Of a stretch of 7,404 nucleotides of DNA, positions 1-5,280 are shown piece by piece. Source of the stretch: Caulobacteraceae bacterium. GTDB taxonomy: Bacteria > Pseudomonadota > Alphaproteobacteria > Caulobacterales > Caulobacteraceae. The position numbers were made by a program, and so were the translations under genes. The DNA is taken from contig JASLDZ010000300.1 of NCBI GenBank assembly GCA_030151985.1, positions 1 to 7,404 of the forward strand, given 5' to 3'. How positions within the stretch are numbered: the stretch's first letter is position 1; the number at the start of each line of letters is the position of its first letter. Below the pieces are notes generated by a model. The model saw only the letters and a program-made list of their open reading frames with translations. It was not told where the DNA came from and searched no databases.

Positions 1-1329
1 CCGCTGCGTCCACTGCTCCACGCCCTGTCCGTCGAACAGGGTCACGAAGGTGTCGGCCTGGGTGGAGCCGCCGGCGCCCGTGGGGGCGGGGTTGGCCTTG
101 TCGAGGTCGCCCGTCACCGTGCCCGCGACCGCGATCTTGGAGCCGTCGGCGGAGACCGCCAGGGCGTAGCCCGAGGCCGCGGACGCGCTGCCCAGCGTGC
201 GGGTGAACTGCAGCGCGCCGGTGGAGTCGTACTTCAGGAGGGCGACGTCGGTGGCCGCCTTCGGCGCCTGCCCGTCCGCGGTCGTCCCGTCGATGTCGGC
301 CAGCACATAGACCGAGCCGTCAGGCCCCGTCGCCGTCGACCGCACCGCCGAGACGTAGCTGGGCAGGGTGTTCCCGAACACCTTGGCGGCGTCGGACGCT
401 CCCGTGCCGCCGTCGAACTTGATGAGCTGCTGCTGCGCCGCCGTCCCCGTGCCCGAGGCGGAGGCTACGAACACCGCCGGATGCGCGTCCGCCGCCGAGA
501 AGCTGGCCGCCTCGAAGGCCGAGCCGTTCAGGGTCAGGGCGTAGGAGTCGTCGCCCGTCGCCGGGATGGTGGTGGTCGTGCCGTCGCTGGCGGTGATCGT
601 CTGGGGCTGGGCCGGGGTGCGCGTGTTGGCGAAGCGCGTCTGCACGCCCGCCGCGGCGAGCTTGCTGTTCAGGTAGATCACCACGTTGCTCATGGTGCGC
701 GGCGTCGATCCCATCTCGCTCAGGTCGAAGCTCACCGTCTTGGGCGTGTGGTTCACCACGTTGGTCAGCGTCAGCGAGAAGGCGACCGAGCCCTGGAACG
801 CGGGCACGGGGGCGTTCGCAGGCCCGGTGTAGACGGTCTGTCCGGTGTAGCCGTCGTTCTCCGCCTTCACACCCACCGTGCCCTGGGCGGTCGCCTGCAG
901 GTTGCCCTGCACGATCGTCGCGTTGTTGAACGGGTCGGCGCTGAGGAAGGTGGAAAGCTGCGACATGCCGGCGGCGAAGCTGGTCTGCAGCTTGGCCTGG
1001 GTGGCGGCGTCGTTCCCGCTCGCCTGCGCCTGCTGCGCCACGCCCTCCAGCGCGGTCAGGCCCTGGTACAGCGAGAACAGGTTCTTCAGGTCCGGGGACG
1101 TCGTCGCCGTCGCGCCGGTGGTCTGGCTGGAGGTGTCGATGTACTTGCCGCCGGCGAGCACCGACTTGACCAGGTCGGTCATCGGGGCGGCGGTGGTGGA
1201 GGCGCTCCAGGGCGGGGTGGCCGAGGTGGCCGGGTTCGTCGTGGCCGTGCTCGCGGCCGCACCCGTCCCGACGCCGTATTTGGCGCTGTAGTAGGAGCTC
1301 AGGAGGTCGGCGCTGATGGTGATGGTCAC
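1..1329 (-). CDS. flaEY: FlaEY-like flagellar regulatory protein, N-terminal 443 residues (runs off the left edge)
   Basis: The frame is open with no stop from a GTG at 1329 to the window edge, so the C-terminus is missing. The protein begins MTITISADLLSSYYSAKYG. It has a Ser/Thr/Ala-rich stretch, then a helical segment (about residues 50-130, with DLKNLFSLYQGLTALEGVAQ), then a Thr/Asn-rich part with DLSEMGS near residue 203. From about residue 310 it changes to beta-propeller-type (SBBP-like) repeats. Two units are visible, with the pattern DGS..V.A..G, D..LLKYD.TGALQFTRTLGS and then ADTFVTLFDGQGVEQWTQR. This layout agrees with what I remember of Caulobacter FlaEY, a large protein affecting flagellin expression and filament assembly; its biochemical role is not well defined. 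No in-frame ATG lies close upstream and the GTG lacks a strong Shine-Dalgarno, so the start is probable only. The neighbouring FlmH/PseH gene lies 53 bp upstream on the same strand, suggesting co-transcription. Family assignment is by memory of the motif pattern plus context. Confidence 0.75.
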   Translation of the reverse strand, partial: MTITISADLLSSYYSAKYGVGTGAAASTATTNPATSATPPWSASTTAAPMTDLVKSVLAGGKYIDTSSQTTGATATTSPDLKNLFSLYQGLTALEGVAQQAQASGNDAATQAKLQTSFAAGMSQLSTFLSADPFNNATIVQGNLQATAQGTVGVKAENDGYTGQTVYTGPANAPVPAFQGSVAFSLTLTNVVNHTPKTVSFDLSEMGSTPRTMSNVVIYLNSKLAAAGVQTRFANTRTPAQPQTITASDGTTTTIPATGDDSYALTLNGSAFEAASFSAADAHPAVFVASASGTGTAAQQQLIKFDGGTGASDAAKVFGNTLPSYVSAVRSTATGPDGSVYVLADIDGTTADGQAPKAATDVALLKYDSTGALQFTRTLGSASAASGYALAVSADGSKIAVAGTVTGDLDKANPAPTGAGGSTQADTFVTLFDGQGVEQWTQR

Positions 1330-1382
1330 GGGGGTCGGGTCCGTCGGACGGCCAGCATGCGCCCCAGGCGGTTAGCGAAGCC

Positions 1383-1958
1383 TCAAGGCGACGCGCGCGG
1401 CGTCGCGCGGCGCTCGATGAGGCCGGAAGCGGCCAGTCCGTCCAGCACCGCCTTGCGTCGCTCCGCCCACTCCTCGGCGAGGACACCCATCACCACGACG
1501 TCGCGGCTCTCGCCGTATTTCCAGGCGTGGCGGCGCAGGTAGCCCTCGCGCCGGAAGCCGGCCGCGATCTGCGCCTTCAGCGCCGTCTCGTTGCCCGCGA
1601 TCACCTCCGACCAGACGCGGCGCAGGCCCAGCCCGAAGGCGTCCTCCAGCGCGAGCGCGTGCGCGGCCCGGCCGCCGCCCCGACCGCGCACCTCCGCCTC
1701 GCCGATGTACCAGCCGAGCTGGCCGCGCTTCTGCGGGCTGGACAGGCCCTTCAGCGTGACCAGTCCGCAGGGATCGCCGTTCCACAGGATCACCCGGCCC
1801 CGCCGGTCGGGGTCGGCCAGGAACCGCCCGAACCAGGCGTCGTGGAGCGCGCGGCTCGGCGGCGGGTCGTCGTAGGACCAGAGGTCCACGTCGCGTTCGT
1901 TGCGCCAGCGGTAGAGGCTGTCGGCGTCCCCCTCCTCCAGTGCGCGCAGGTCGATCAT
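1383..1958 (-). CDS. flmH: GNAT acetyltransferase, FlmH/PseH type (pseudaminic acid pathway)
   Basis: A 191-residue protein starting MIDLRALEEGDADSLYRWRN, which is the usual opening of PseH/RimJ-like GNAT enzymes. The acetyl-CoA pyrophosphate loop is RGRGGGRA at residues 91-98. It is followed by the GNAT motif B region with N123 and the AGFRREGYLRRH segment at 133-144, typical of sugar or N-terminal acetyltransferases. In the pseudaminic acid pathway PseH N-acetylates the 4-amino group of UDP-4-amino-4,6-dideoxy-AltNAc; Caulobacter FlmH is the equivalent. The divergent pseI gene and the downstream FlaEY-like gene support that role over a generic ribosomal-protein acetyltransferase. The ATG at 1958 is preceded only by a weak purine stretch (GAGACGAGACC). 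The C-terminal tail (ERRATPRASP) is Arg/Pro-rich and probably outside the fold. The fold is certain. The exact sugar substrate is inferred from context. Confidence 0.85.
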   Translation of the reverse strand: MIDLRALEEGDADSLYRWRNERDVDLWSYDDPPPSRALHDAWFGRFLADPDRRGRVILWNGDPCGLVTLKGLSSPQKRGQLGWYIGEAEVRGRGGGRAAHALALEDAFGLGLRRVWSEVIAGNETALKAQIAAGFRREGYLRRHAWKYGESRDVVVMGVLAEEWAERRKAVLDGLAASGLIERRATPRASP

Positions 1959-1992
1959 CGGGGTCTCGTCTCGGGCGGCGACACGATCTTAA

Positions 1993-2030
1993 CTCCGCGC
2001 GGCGAACGCTGGGGCGAATCGCGCGCGGAG
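1993..2030 (+). promoter_or_regulatory. Hairpin that would sequester the pseI ribosome binding site
   Basis: CTCCGCGCG at 1993-2001 is the perfect reverse complement of CGCGCGGAG at 2022-2030, with a 20 nt loop. The right arm covers four of the five bases of the GGAGG at 2027-2031 that serves the pseI ATG at 2040. If the transcript starts upstream of 1993, the site would be base-paired in a 9 bp stem made almost entirely of G-C pairs. As DNA the same repeat could be a protein-binding site. Short GC-rich inverted repeats occur by chance in DNA of this composition, so function is unproven. Confidence 0.4.
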
Positions 2031-2031
2031 G
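2027..2031 (+). promoter_or_regulatory. Ribosome binding site of pseI
   Basis: GGAGG ends 8 nt before the ATG at 2040. This site fixes the start of pseI there, although the frame stays open far upstream through the antisense of flmH. Confidence 0.75.
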
Positions 2032-2039
2032 CTCTGGCG

Positions 2040-3137
2040 ATGGTGGCGCAAAGCCCGGGCGAGGTCGCCCCCCAGGCGCGGGACGCGACGCCGCGCCTGA
2101 CCATCGCCGACCGCGAGATCGCGCGCGACCGCCCCCCCTTCGTCATCGCCGAGCTGTCCGGCAACCACAACGGCGACATCGACCGCGCCCGCCGCCTGCT
2201 CGACGCCGCCGCCAGCGCCGGCGCGGACGCGGTGAAGCTGCAGACCTACACGCCCGACACCATCACGCTCGACCACGACGGGCCGGGCTTCACCCTGGGC
2301 GAAGGCCCGTGGGCGGGGCGCCGGCTCTACGACCTCTACCGCGAGGCGCACACCCCCTACGCCTGGCACGCGCCGCTGTTCGCCCACGCCCGCGCCGCCG
2401 GGCTGATCGTCTTCAGCTCGCCGTTCGACGAGACGGCGGTCGACCTCCTGGAGAGCCTGGACGCGCCCGCCTACAAGATCGCCAGCTTCGAGGCGGCCGA
2501 CCACCCGCTGATCGCCCGCGCGGCCCGCACGGGCCGGCCGCTGATCGTCTCCACGGGCATGACCACGCGAGAGGAGATCGCCCGGGCGCTCGCCACCGCC
2601 CACCTGAACGGCGACGGAGGGGTCGCGCTGCTCCACTGCACGAGCGCCTATCCCGCTCCCCTGGCGGACGCCAACGTCGCGATGGTGGCCCGGCTCGCCG
2701 AGGACTTCGCCTGCGTCGCCGGGCTGTCGGACCACACGCCGGGCACGCTCGCGGCGGTGACGGCGGTCGCCCTGGGCGCGGCCATCGTCGAGAAGCACGT
2801 CACCCTCGCCCGCGCCGACGGCGGTCCGGACGCCAGCTTCAGCCTGGAGCCCGACGAGCTCGCTCAGCTCGTCCGCGACTGCCGGTCAGCCTTCGAGGCG
2901 CGGGGCGAGGCCGACTACCGCAGGAGCGGGGTCGAGCAGGCCAACCGCCAGCTCCGCCGCTCGCTGTACGTGGTGCGCGACGTGCCGGCGGGCGCCGCGC
3001 TGACGGCGGCGGACGTCCGCTCCATCCGCCCGGGCTTCGGCCTGGAGCCCGGACGCCTGCCCGAAGTGCTCCGCCGCCGCGCCGCCCGTCCCCTCACCCG
3101 CGGCGAGCCGCTGACGGACGATATGCTGGCGGACTGA
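2040..3137 (+). CDS. pseI: Pseudaminic acid synthase (PseI/NeuB family)
   Basis: A 365-residue enzyme that would condense 2,4-diacetamido-2,4,6-trideoxy-L-altrose with phosphoenolpyruvate to give pseudaminic acid, the nonulosonate used on flagellin in Caulobacter. The NeuB barrel spans about residues 34-290. Visible motifs are AELSGNHNGD (37-46), ADAVKLQTY (62-70), LYDLYREAHTP (96-106), SSPFDETAVDLLE (126-138), YKIASFE (145-151) and STGM (171-174). H232 (GLSDHTPG) and H253 (VEKHVTL) lie 21 residues apart, the spacing of the two metal-binding histidines of meningococcal NeuB. A C-terminal SAF (antifreeze-like) domain covers about 306-365. The SGNHN, REAHTP..WH and KIASFE forms are those of PseI; NeuB and LegI usually carry VNHNG and KIASGE. 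Length is slightly above the usual 340-350 because of a short N-terminal extension. The start is set by the GGAGG at 2027-2031. Caulobacter annotations usually call this gene neuB. It converges on the glycosyltransferase gene with 3 bp between stop codons. Confidence 0.93.
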   Translation: MVAQSPGEVAPQARDATPRLTIADREIARDRPPFVIAELSGNHNGDIDRARRLLDAAASAGADAVKLQTYTPDTITLDHDGPGFTLGEGPWAGRRLYDLYREAHTPYAWHAPLFAHARAAGLIVFSSPFDETAVDLLESLDAPAYKIASFEAADHPLIARAARTGRPLIVSTGMTTREEIARALATAHLNGDGGVALLHCTSAYPAPLADANVAMVARLAEDFACVAGLSDHTPGTLAAVTAVALGAAIVEKHVTLARADGGPDASFSLEPDELAQLVRDCRSAFEARGEADYRRSGVEQANRQLRRSLYVVRDVPAGAALTAADVRSIRPGFGLEPGRLPEVLRRRAARPLTRGEPLTDDMLAD

Positions 3138-3140
3138 GCC

Positions 3141-4220
3141 CTACGCCGGCTTGCGCCGCCGCAGCCGCGCCAGCCGCCGCAACCGCCGCCAGAAGCGGGT
3201 CTTCTCCGGCTCCGGATAGGGCTGGAGGTTGCGCAGGAACTCCTCCGCCGAGGCGCGCCAGCTGAAGCGCTCCGCATAGGTGCGCACCGTCGCCCGGTTG
3301 CTGTGCAGGCAGGCGAGGCAGGCGGCCCTCAGGTCTGCGTCGCAGGCCCCCGCGCCCGAGCCGGGGATGATGTCGATGGGGCCCGGCGCGGGATAGGCGG
3401 CCACGGGCGTGCCCGCCGCCATCGCCTCCAGAATGACCAGGCCGAAGGTGTCGGTGAGCGAGGGAAAGACGAAGACGTCCGCGCAGGCGAAGCAGGCCGC
3501 CAGCTCCGTCCCGAACTTGGCGCCCAGGAACCGCACGTGGGGGTACTTGGCTTGAAGCTCCTCGCGCGCCGGCCCGTCGCCGACCACGACCATGGAGCCC
3601 GGAAGATCGAGGCTGACGAAGGCCTCGATGTTCTTCTCCACCGCCACGCGGCCGACGTTCAGGAAGACGGGGCGCGGCAGGTCGGCGAAGAGGTCCGGCT
3701 CATCCTCGCGCCGGGGGTGGAACAGCTCGGTGTCCACGCCCCGCGTCCAGGGCGAGAGGTTGCGGAAGCCGCGCTTCTCCAGCTCGTCGCGCATGGAGGG
3801 GGTGGCCACCATCACCCGGCCCGACGGCTTGTGGAACCAGCGCATGTAGGCGTAGCCGGCCGCCAGCGGCGCGGGCAGCCGGGCGGAGACGTACTCCGGG
3901 AACCGCGTGTGGTAGCTGGTGGTGAAGGGCAGGCTCCACTCCAGGCACACGCGCCGCGCCGCCAGCCCCACGGGACCCTCGGTCGCGACGTGGATCGCCT
4001 CGGGTTCGAAGGCCTTGAAGCGGTCCTGCATCGGCTCGTAGGCGTTCATCGCCAGCCGGATCTCGGGGTAGGTCGGCAGCGGCACCGTCTTGAACTGGTC
4101 GGGGCTGACGATCTCGACCGTGTGCCCCATGTCCCGCAGCTCGGCGATCGTGCGCAGGAGGGTGCGGACGACGCCGTTGACCTGCGGCTCCCAGGCGTCG
4201 GTGGCGATCAGGACGCGCAT
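3141..4220 (-). CDS. GT4-family glycosyltransferase (MgtA/SQD2/PimB-like)
   Basis: A 359-residue retaining glycosyltransferase with two Rossmann-like domains (GT-B fold), probably working at the cytoplasmic face of the membrane on a lipid or polysaccharide acceptor. The N-terminal acceptor domain begins MRVLIATDAWEPQVNGVVRT, with the glycine loop near residues 14-20 and SYHTRFPEYV at 102-111. The nucleotide-sugar domain starts near 183 with FLNVGRVAVEKNIEAF, followed by VVGDGPAREEL (212-222) and the family signature DTFGLVILE at 257-265. The first acid of the usual EX7E motif is Asp257 here, a substitution common in this subfamily. Closest known types are mannosyl- and sulfoquinovosyl-transferases such as MgtA and SQD2; donor and acceptor cannot be told from sequence. 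The ATG at 4220 is chosen because family members start right at this MRVLIATD stretch. The frame is open to 4292 but adds only an Arg/Gly-rich tail. No good Shine-Dalgarno precedes it. It is divergent from the TetR gene, which might regulate it. Confidence 0.88.
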   Translation of the reverse strand: MRVLIATDAWEPQVNGVVRTLLRTIAELRDMGHTVEIVSPDQFKTVPLPTYPEIRLAMNAYEPMQDRFKAFEPEAIHVATEGPVGLAARRVCLEWSLPFTTSYHTRFPEYVSARLPAPLAAGYAYMRWFHKPSGRVMVATPSMRDELEKRGFRNLSPWTRGVDTELFHPRREDEPDLFADLPRPVFLNVGRVAVEKNIEAFVSLDLPGSMVVVGDGPAREELQAKYPHVRFLGAKFGTELAACFACADVFVFPSLTDTFGLVILEAMAAGTPVAAYPAPGPIDIIPGSGAGACDADLRAACLACLHSNRATVRTYAERFSWRASAEEFLRNLQPYPEPEKTRFWRRLRRLARLRRRKPA

Positions 4221-4346
4221 GGGGCGGACGCATACGCAAAGCCGCCGGGGGAAGGAAGGGCGGCCGCCCCCGCCCCTCCGGGATTGCTGCACCGCACAAC
4301 TCGCCTATGCTGCGTCCTTTCGCAGCCGCCCCGACGCCCCGCCCCG
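4221..4346. promoter_or_regulatory. Divergent promoter region between glycosyltransferase and tetR
   Basis: These 126 bp hold no coding sequence I can support. On the plus strand TTGCTG (4284-4289) and TATGCT (4306-4311) with a 16 bp spacer make a plausible sigma-70-type promoter for the TetR gene. It would start near 4318 and leave a leader of about 28 nt without a Shine-Dalgarno. No equally good promoter was seen for the minus-strand glycosyltransferase. No clear TetR-type palindromic operator stands out. Confidence 0.4.
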
Positions 4347-5000
4347 ATGAGCGAGCCCCTGGACGACAGCCGCCCGCGTCCCCGCGCCGGGGACAGCCCG
4401 AAGTCGCGGCGCACCCGGGCGCGGATCCTGGGCGAGGCGGTGCGCCTGTTCGCCGAGCGCGGCTACCACGCCTCGCCCAACCCCGTGATCGCCGAGGCGG
4501 CGGGGCTGACGCGGGGGGCGATGCTCTACCACTTCCCCGACCGGGAGACGCTGGTCGTCGCCGTGGTGGCCCACATCCGCGAGGAGCAGGCGAAGCTGTT
4601 CGAGGAGGCCGCGCTCAGCGCGCCGCACAGCGCCGACCGCACCGACCACGCCATCGAGACCTACTGGCGGCTTCTGCGCCACCCCTCCTTCGTCGCCTTC
4701 GCCGAGCTCGAGGCCGCTGCGCGCACCGACGCGACGCTCGCGGCCGTGGTGGGTCCCGCGCAGGAGGCGTTCGACCGGGCGCAGGTCAGCGCCAGCATGT
4801 TCGACCTGGTGCAGGGCGGCGCGGGCCCGCGCTTCCAGGCCAGCCGCGACCTCGCCCGGTTCATGCTGGAGGGGCTGGCCCGCGCCCGCCTGTCCTACGA
4901 CGGCGAGGGCCGCACCAAGCGGTTGCTGGCGGTGGTGAAGCGAGCCGCGCGCATGCTCAACCGCAAGGGCGGCGACGTGGACCTGTGGCCCGAGAGCTGA
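4347..5000 (+). CDS. TetR/AcrR-family transcriptional regulator
   Basis: A 217-residue protein with an N-terminal TetR helix-turn-helix. After a disordered, charged Arg/Pro-rich leader (1-20) comes SRRTRARILGEAVRLFAERG (20-39). The recognition region follows: IAEAAGLTRGAMLYHFPDRE at 48-67, with the hallmark LYHF (60-63). The rest is an all-helical ligand and dimer domain with no recognisable subfamily; EAAARTDATL near 128-137 resembles the C-terminal domain of several uncharacterised TetR proteins. It most likely represses its own gene or the divergent glycosyltransferase gene when no ligand is bound, which is inference from gene order only. The ATG at 4347 gives a natural length for the family. 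No Shine-Dalgarno precedes it. The frame is open much further upstream, but that is antisense to the glycosyltransferase gene. The 3' end is 13 bp from the convergent small gene. Confidence 0.88.
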   Translation: MSEPLDDSRPRPRAGDSPKSRRTRARILGEAVRLFAERGYHASPNPVIAEAAGLTRGAMLYHFPDRETLVVAVVAHIREEQAKLFEEAALSAPHSADRTDHAIETYWRLLRHPSFVAFAELEAAARTDATLAAVVGPAQEAFDRAQVSASMFDLVQGGAGPRFQASRDLARFMLEGLARARLSYDGEGRTKRLLAVVKRAARMLNRKGGDVDLWPES

Positions 5001-5013
5001 CCTGACCCGCGGC

Positions 5014-5199
5014 TCAGTGGGCGCGCAGGATACGCGCGTGCCGCAGCTTCTCGGCCATCAGCGCCTCGGCCTTGGCCAGGGTGTCGACCACGCGCAGGCG
5101 GCCGTCACGCGCCTTGACGGCGAAATGCTCCGCCGTCTCGCTGACGGTGGTCCAGAGCTCCAGATCCTCGACGCGCTTGAGAAGGGTGGTCCGCGGCAT
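5014..5199 (-). CDS. Small conserved-looking protein of unknown function, 61 residues
   Basis: I do not recognise the family. The protein begins MPRTTLLKRVEDLELWTTVS and ends MAEKLRHARILRAH. It is charged and soluble, with no signal peptide or membrane segment. A beta-type centre (EHFAVKARDGRLRVVDTL, residues 24-41) is flanked by helical ends, as in small single-domain cytosolic proteins. A perfect AGGAGG (complement of 5206-5211) sits 6 nt before the ATG at 5199. An upstream in-frame ATG at 5232 has no such signal, and its leader would run through the ribosome binding site, so 5199 is the start. The strong ribosome binding site, its own upstream region with a palindrome, and a clean ending 13 bp from the tetR stop argue for a genuine gene despite its size. 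Confidence 0.72.
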   Translation of the reverse strand: MPRTTLLKRVEDLELWTTVSETAEHFAVKARDGRLRVVDTLAKAEALMAEKLRHARILRAH

Positions 5200-5205
5200 C
5201 ACTCG

Positions 5206-5211
5206 CCTCCT
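5206..5211 (-). promoter_or_regulatory. Strong ribosome binding site of the 61-residue gene
   Basis: On the minus strand this reads AGGAGG, 6 nt from the ATG at 5199. It is the best Shine-Dalgarno match in the window and decides the start codon of the small gene. Confidence 0.8.
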
Positions 5212-5224
5212 GTCGGGCCGTTCA

Positions 5225-5242
5225 TCTCTCATTAATGCGAGA
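5225..5242 (-). promoter_or_regulatory. 18 bp near-perfect palindrome over the probable -10 of the small gene
   Basis: The plus strand reads TCTCTCATTAATGCGAGA. The core CATTAATG is self-complementary and the flanks TCTC/GAGA pair, with a single mismatched pair (5229/5238). On the minus strand ATTAAT at 5231-5236 matches four of six bases of a -10 box. It would start transcription near 5224, just ahead of the ribosome binding site. The -35 region is poor. The location suits an operator occluding the promoter. The protein that binds it is unknown. Confidence 0.4.
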
Positions 5243-5280
5243 GGGGGTGCGGAGTCCCATCAGCTTTCCGTGAACGGCGC

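Larger units (their letters stand above)
1959..2039. promoter_or_regulatory. Divergent leader/promoter region between flmH and pseI
   Basis: These 81 bp must hold the promoters of pseI (plus) and flmH-flaEY (minus) unless either lies inside the other gene. The only A/T-containing stretch is GATCTTAACT around 1985-1994, a weak candidate for a -10 element on either strand; no matching -35 was found. A GANTC methylation site (GAATC) lies at 2016-2020. A 9 bp inverted repeat spans 1993-2030 (separate entry). No convincing sigma-54 -24/-12 pair was found by eye. Confidence 0.45.

Noticed and set aside
1330..1382. Sigma-54-like GG-N10-GC pair and the GTCCGTCGGAC hairpin before the FlaEY-like gene
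   Set aside because: Flagellar genes often use sigma-54, but the flanking bases do not match TGGCAC and TTGC. The hairpin has only 5 bp arms and a one-base loop, with no T run.
320..1542. Long open frames on both strands overlapping the FlaEY-like gene
   Set aside because: Their translations are Arg/Gly/His-rich and show no domain, whereas the frame starting at 1329 gives a coherent flagellar-type protein.
1527..2039. In-frame extension of pseI upstream of 2040
   Set aside because: It is antisense to flmH, low-complexity Arg/Ala/Val-rich, and unlike any synthase N-terminus. The GGAGG at 2027-2031 fixes the start at 2040.
4223..4246. GGCGG-N14-CCGCC as a TetR operator
   Set aside because: Only the outer five bases are symmetric. 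The inner 14 bp show no symmetry, and such GC arms are common here.
4221..4292. N-terminal extension of the glycosyltransferase
   Set aside because: The extra residues are Arg/Gly-rich and not part of the fold. The family starts at MRVLIATD.
3303..4346. Long plus-strand open frame leading into the TetR gene
   Set aside because: It is the antisense of the glycosyltransferase gene, kept open by high GC. The TetR domain begins normally from the ATG at 4347.
5200..5232. Longer start (ATG at 5232) for the 61-residue gene
   Set aside because: The extra 11 residues (MRDERPDRRRV) would be encoded across the AGGAGG and the palindrome. No ribosome binding site precedes 5232.
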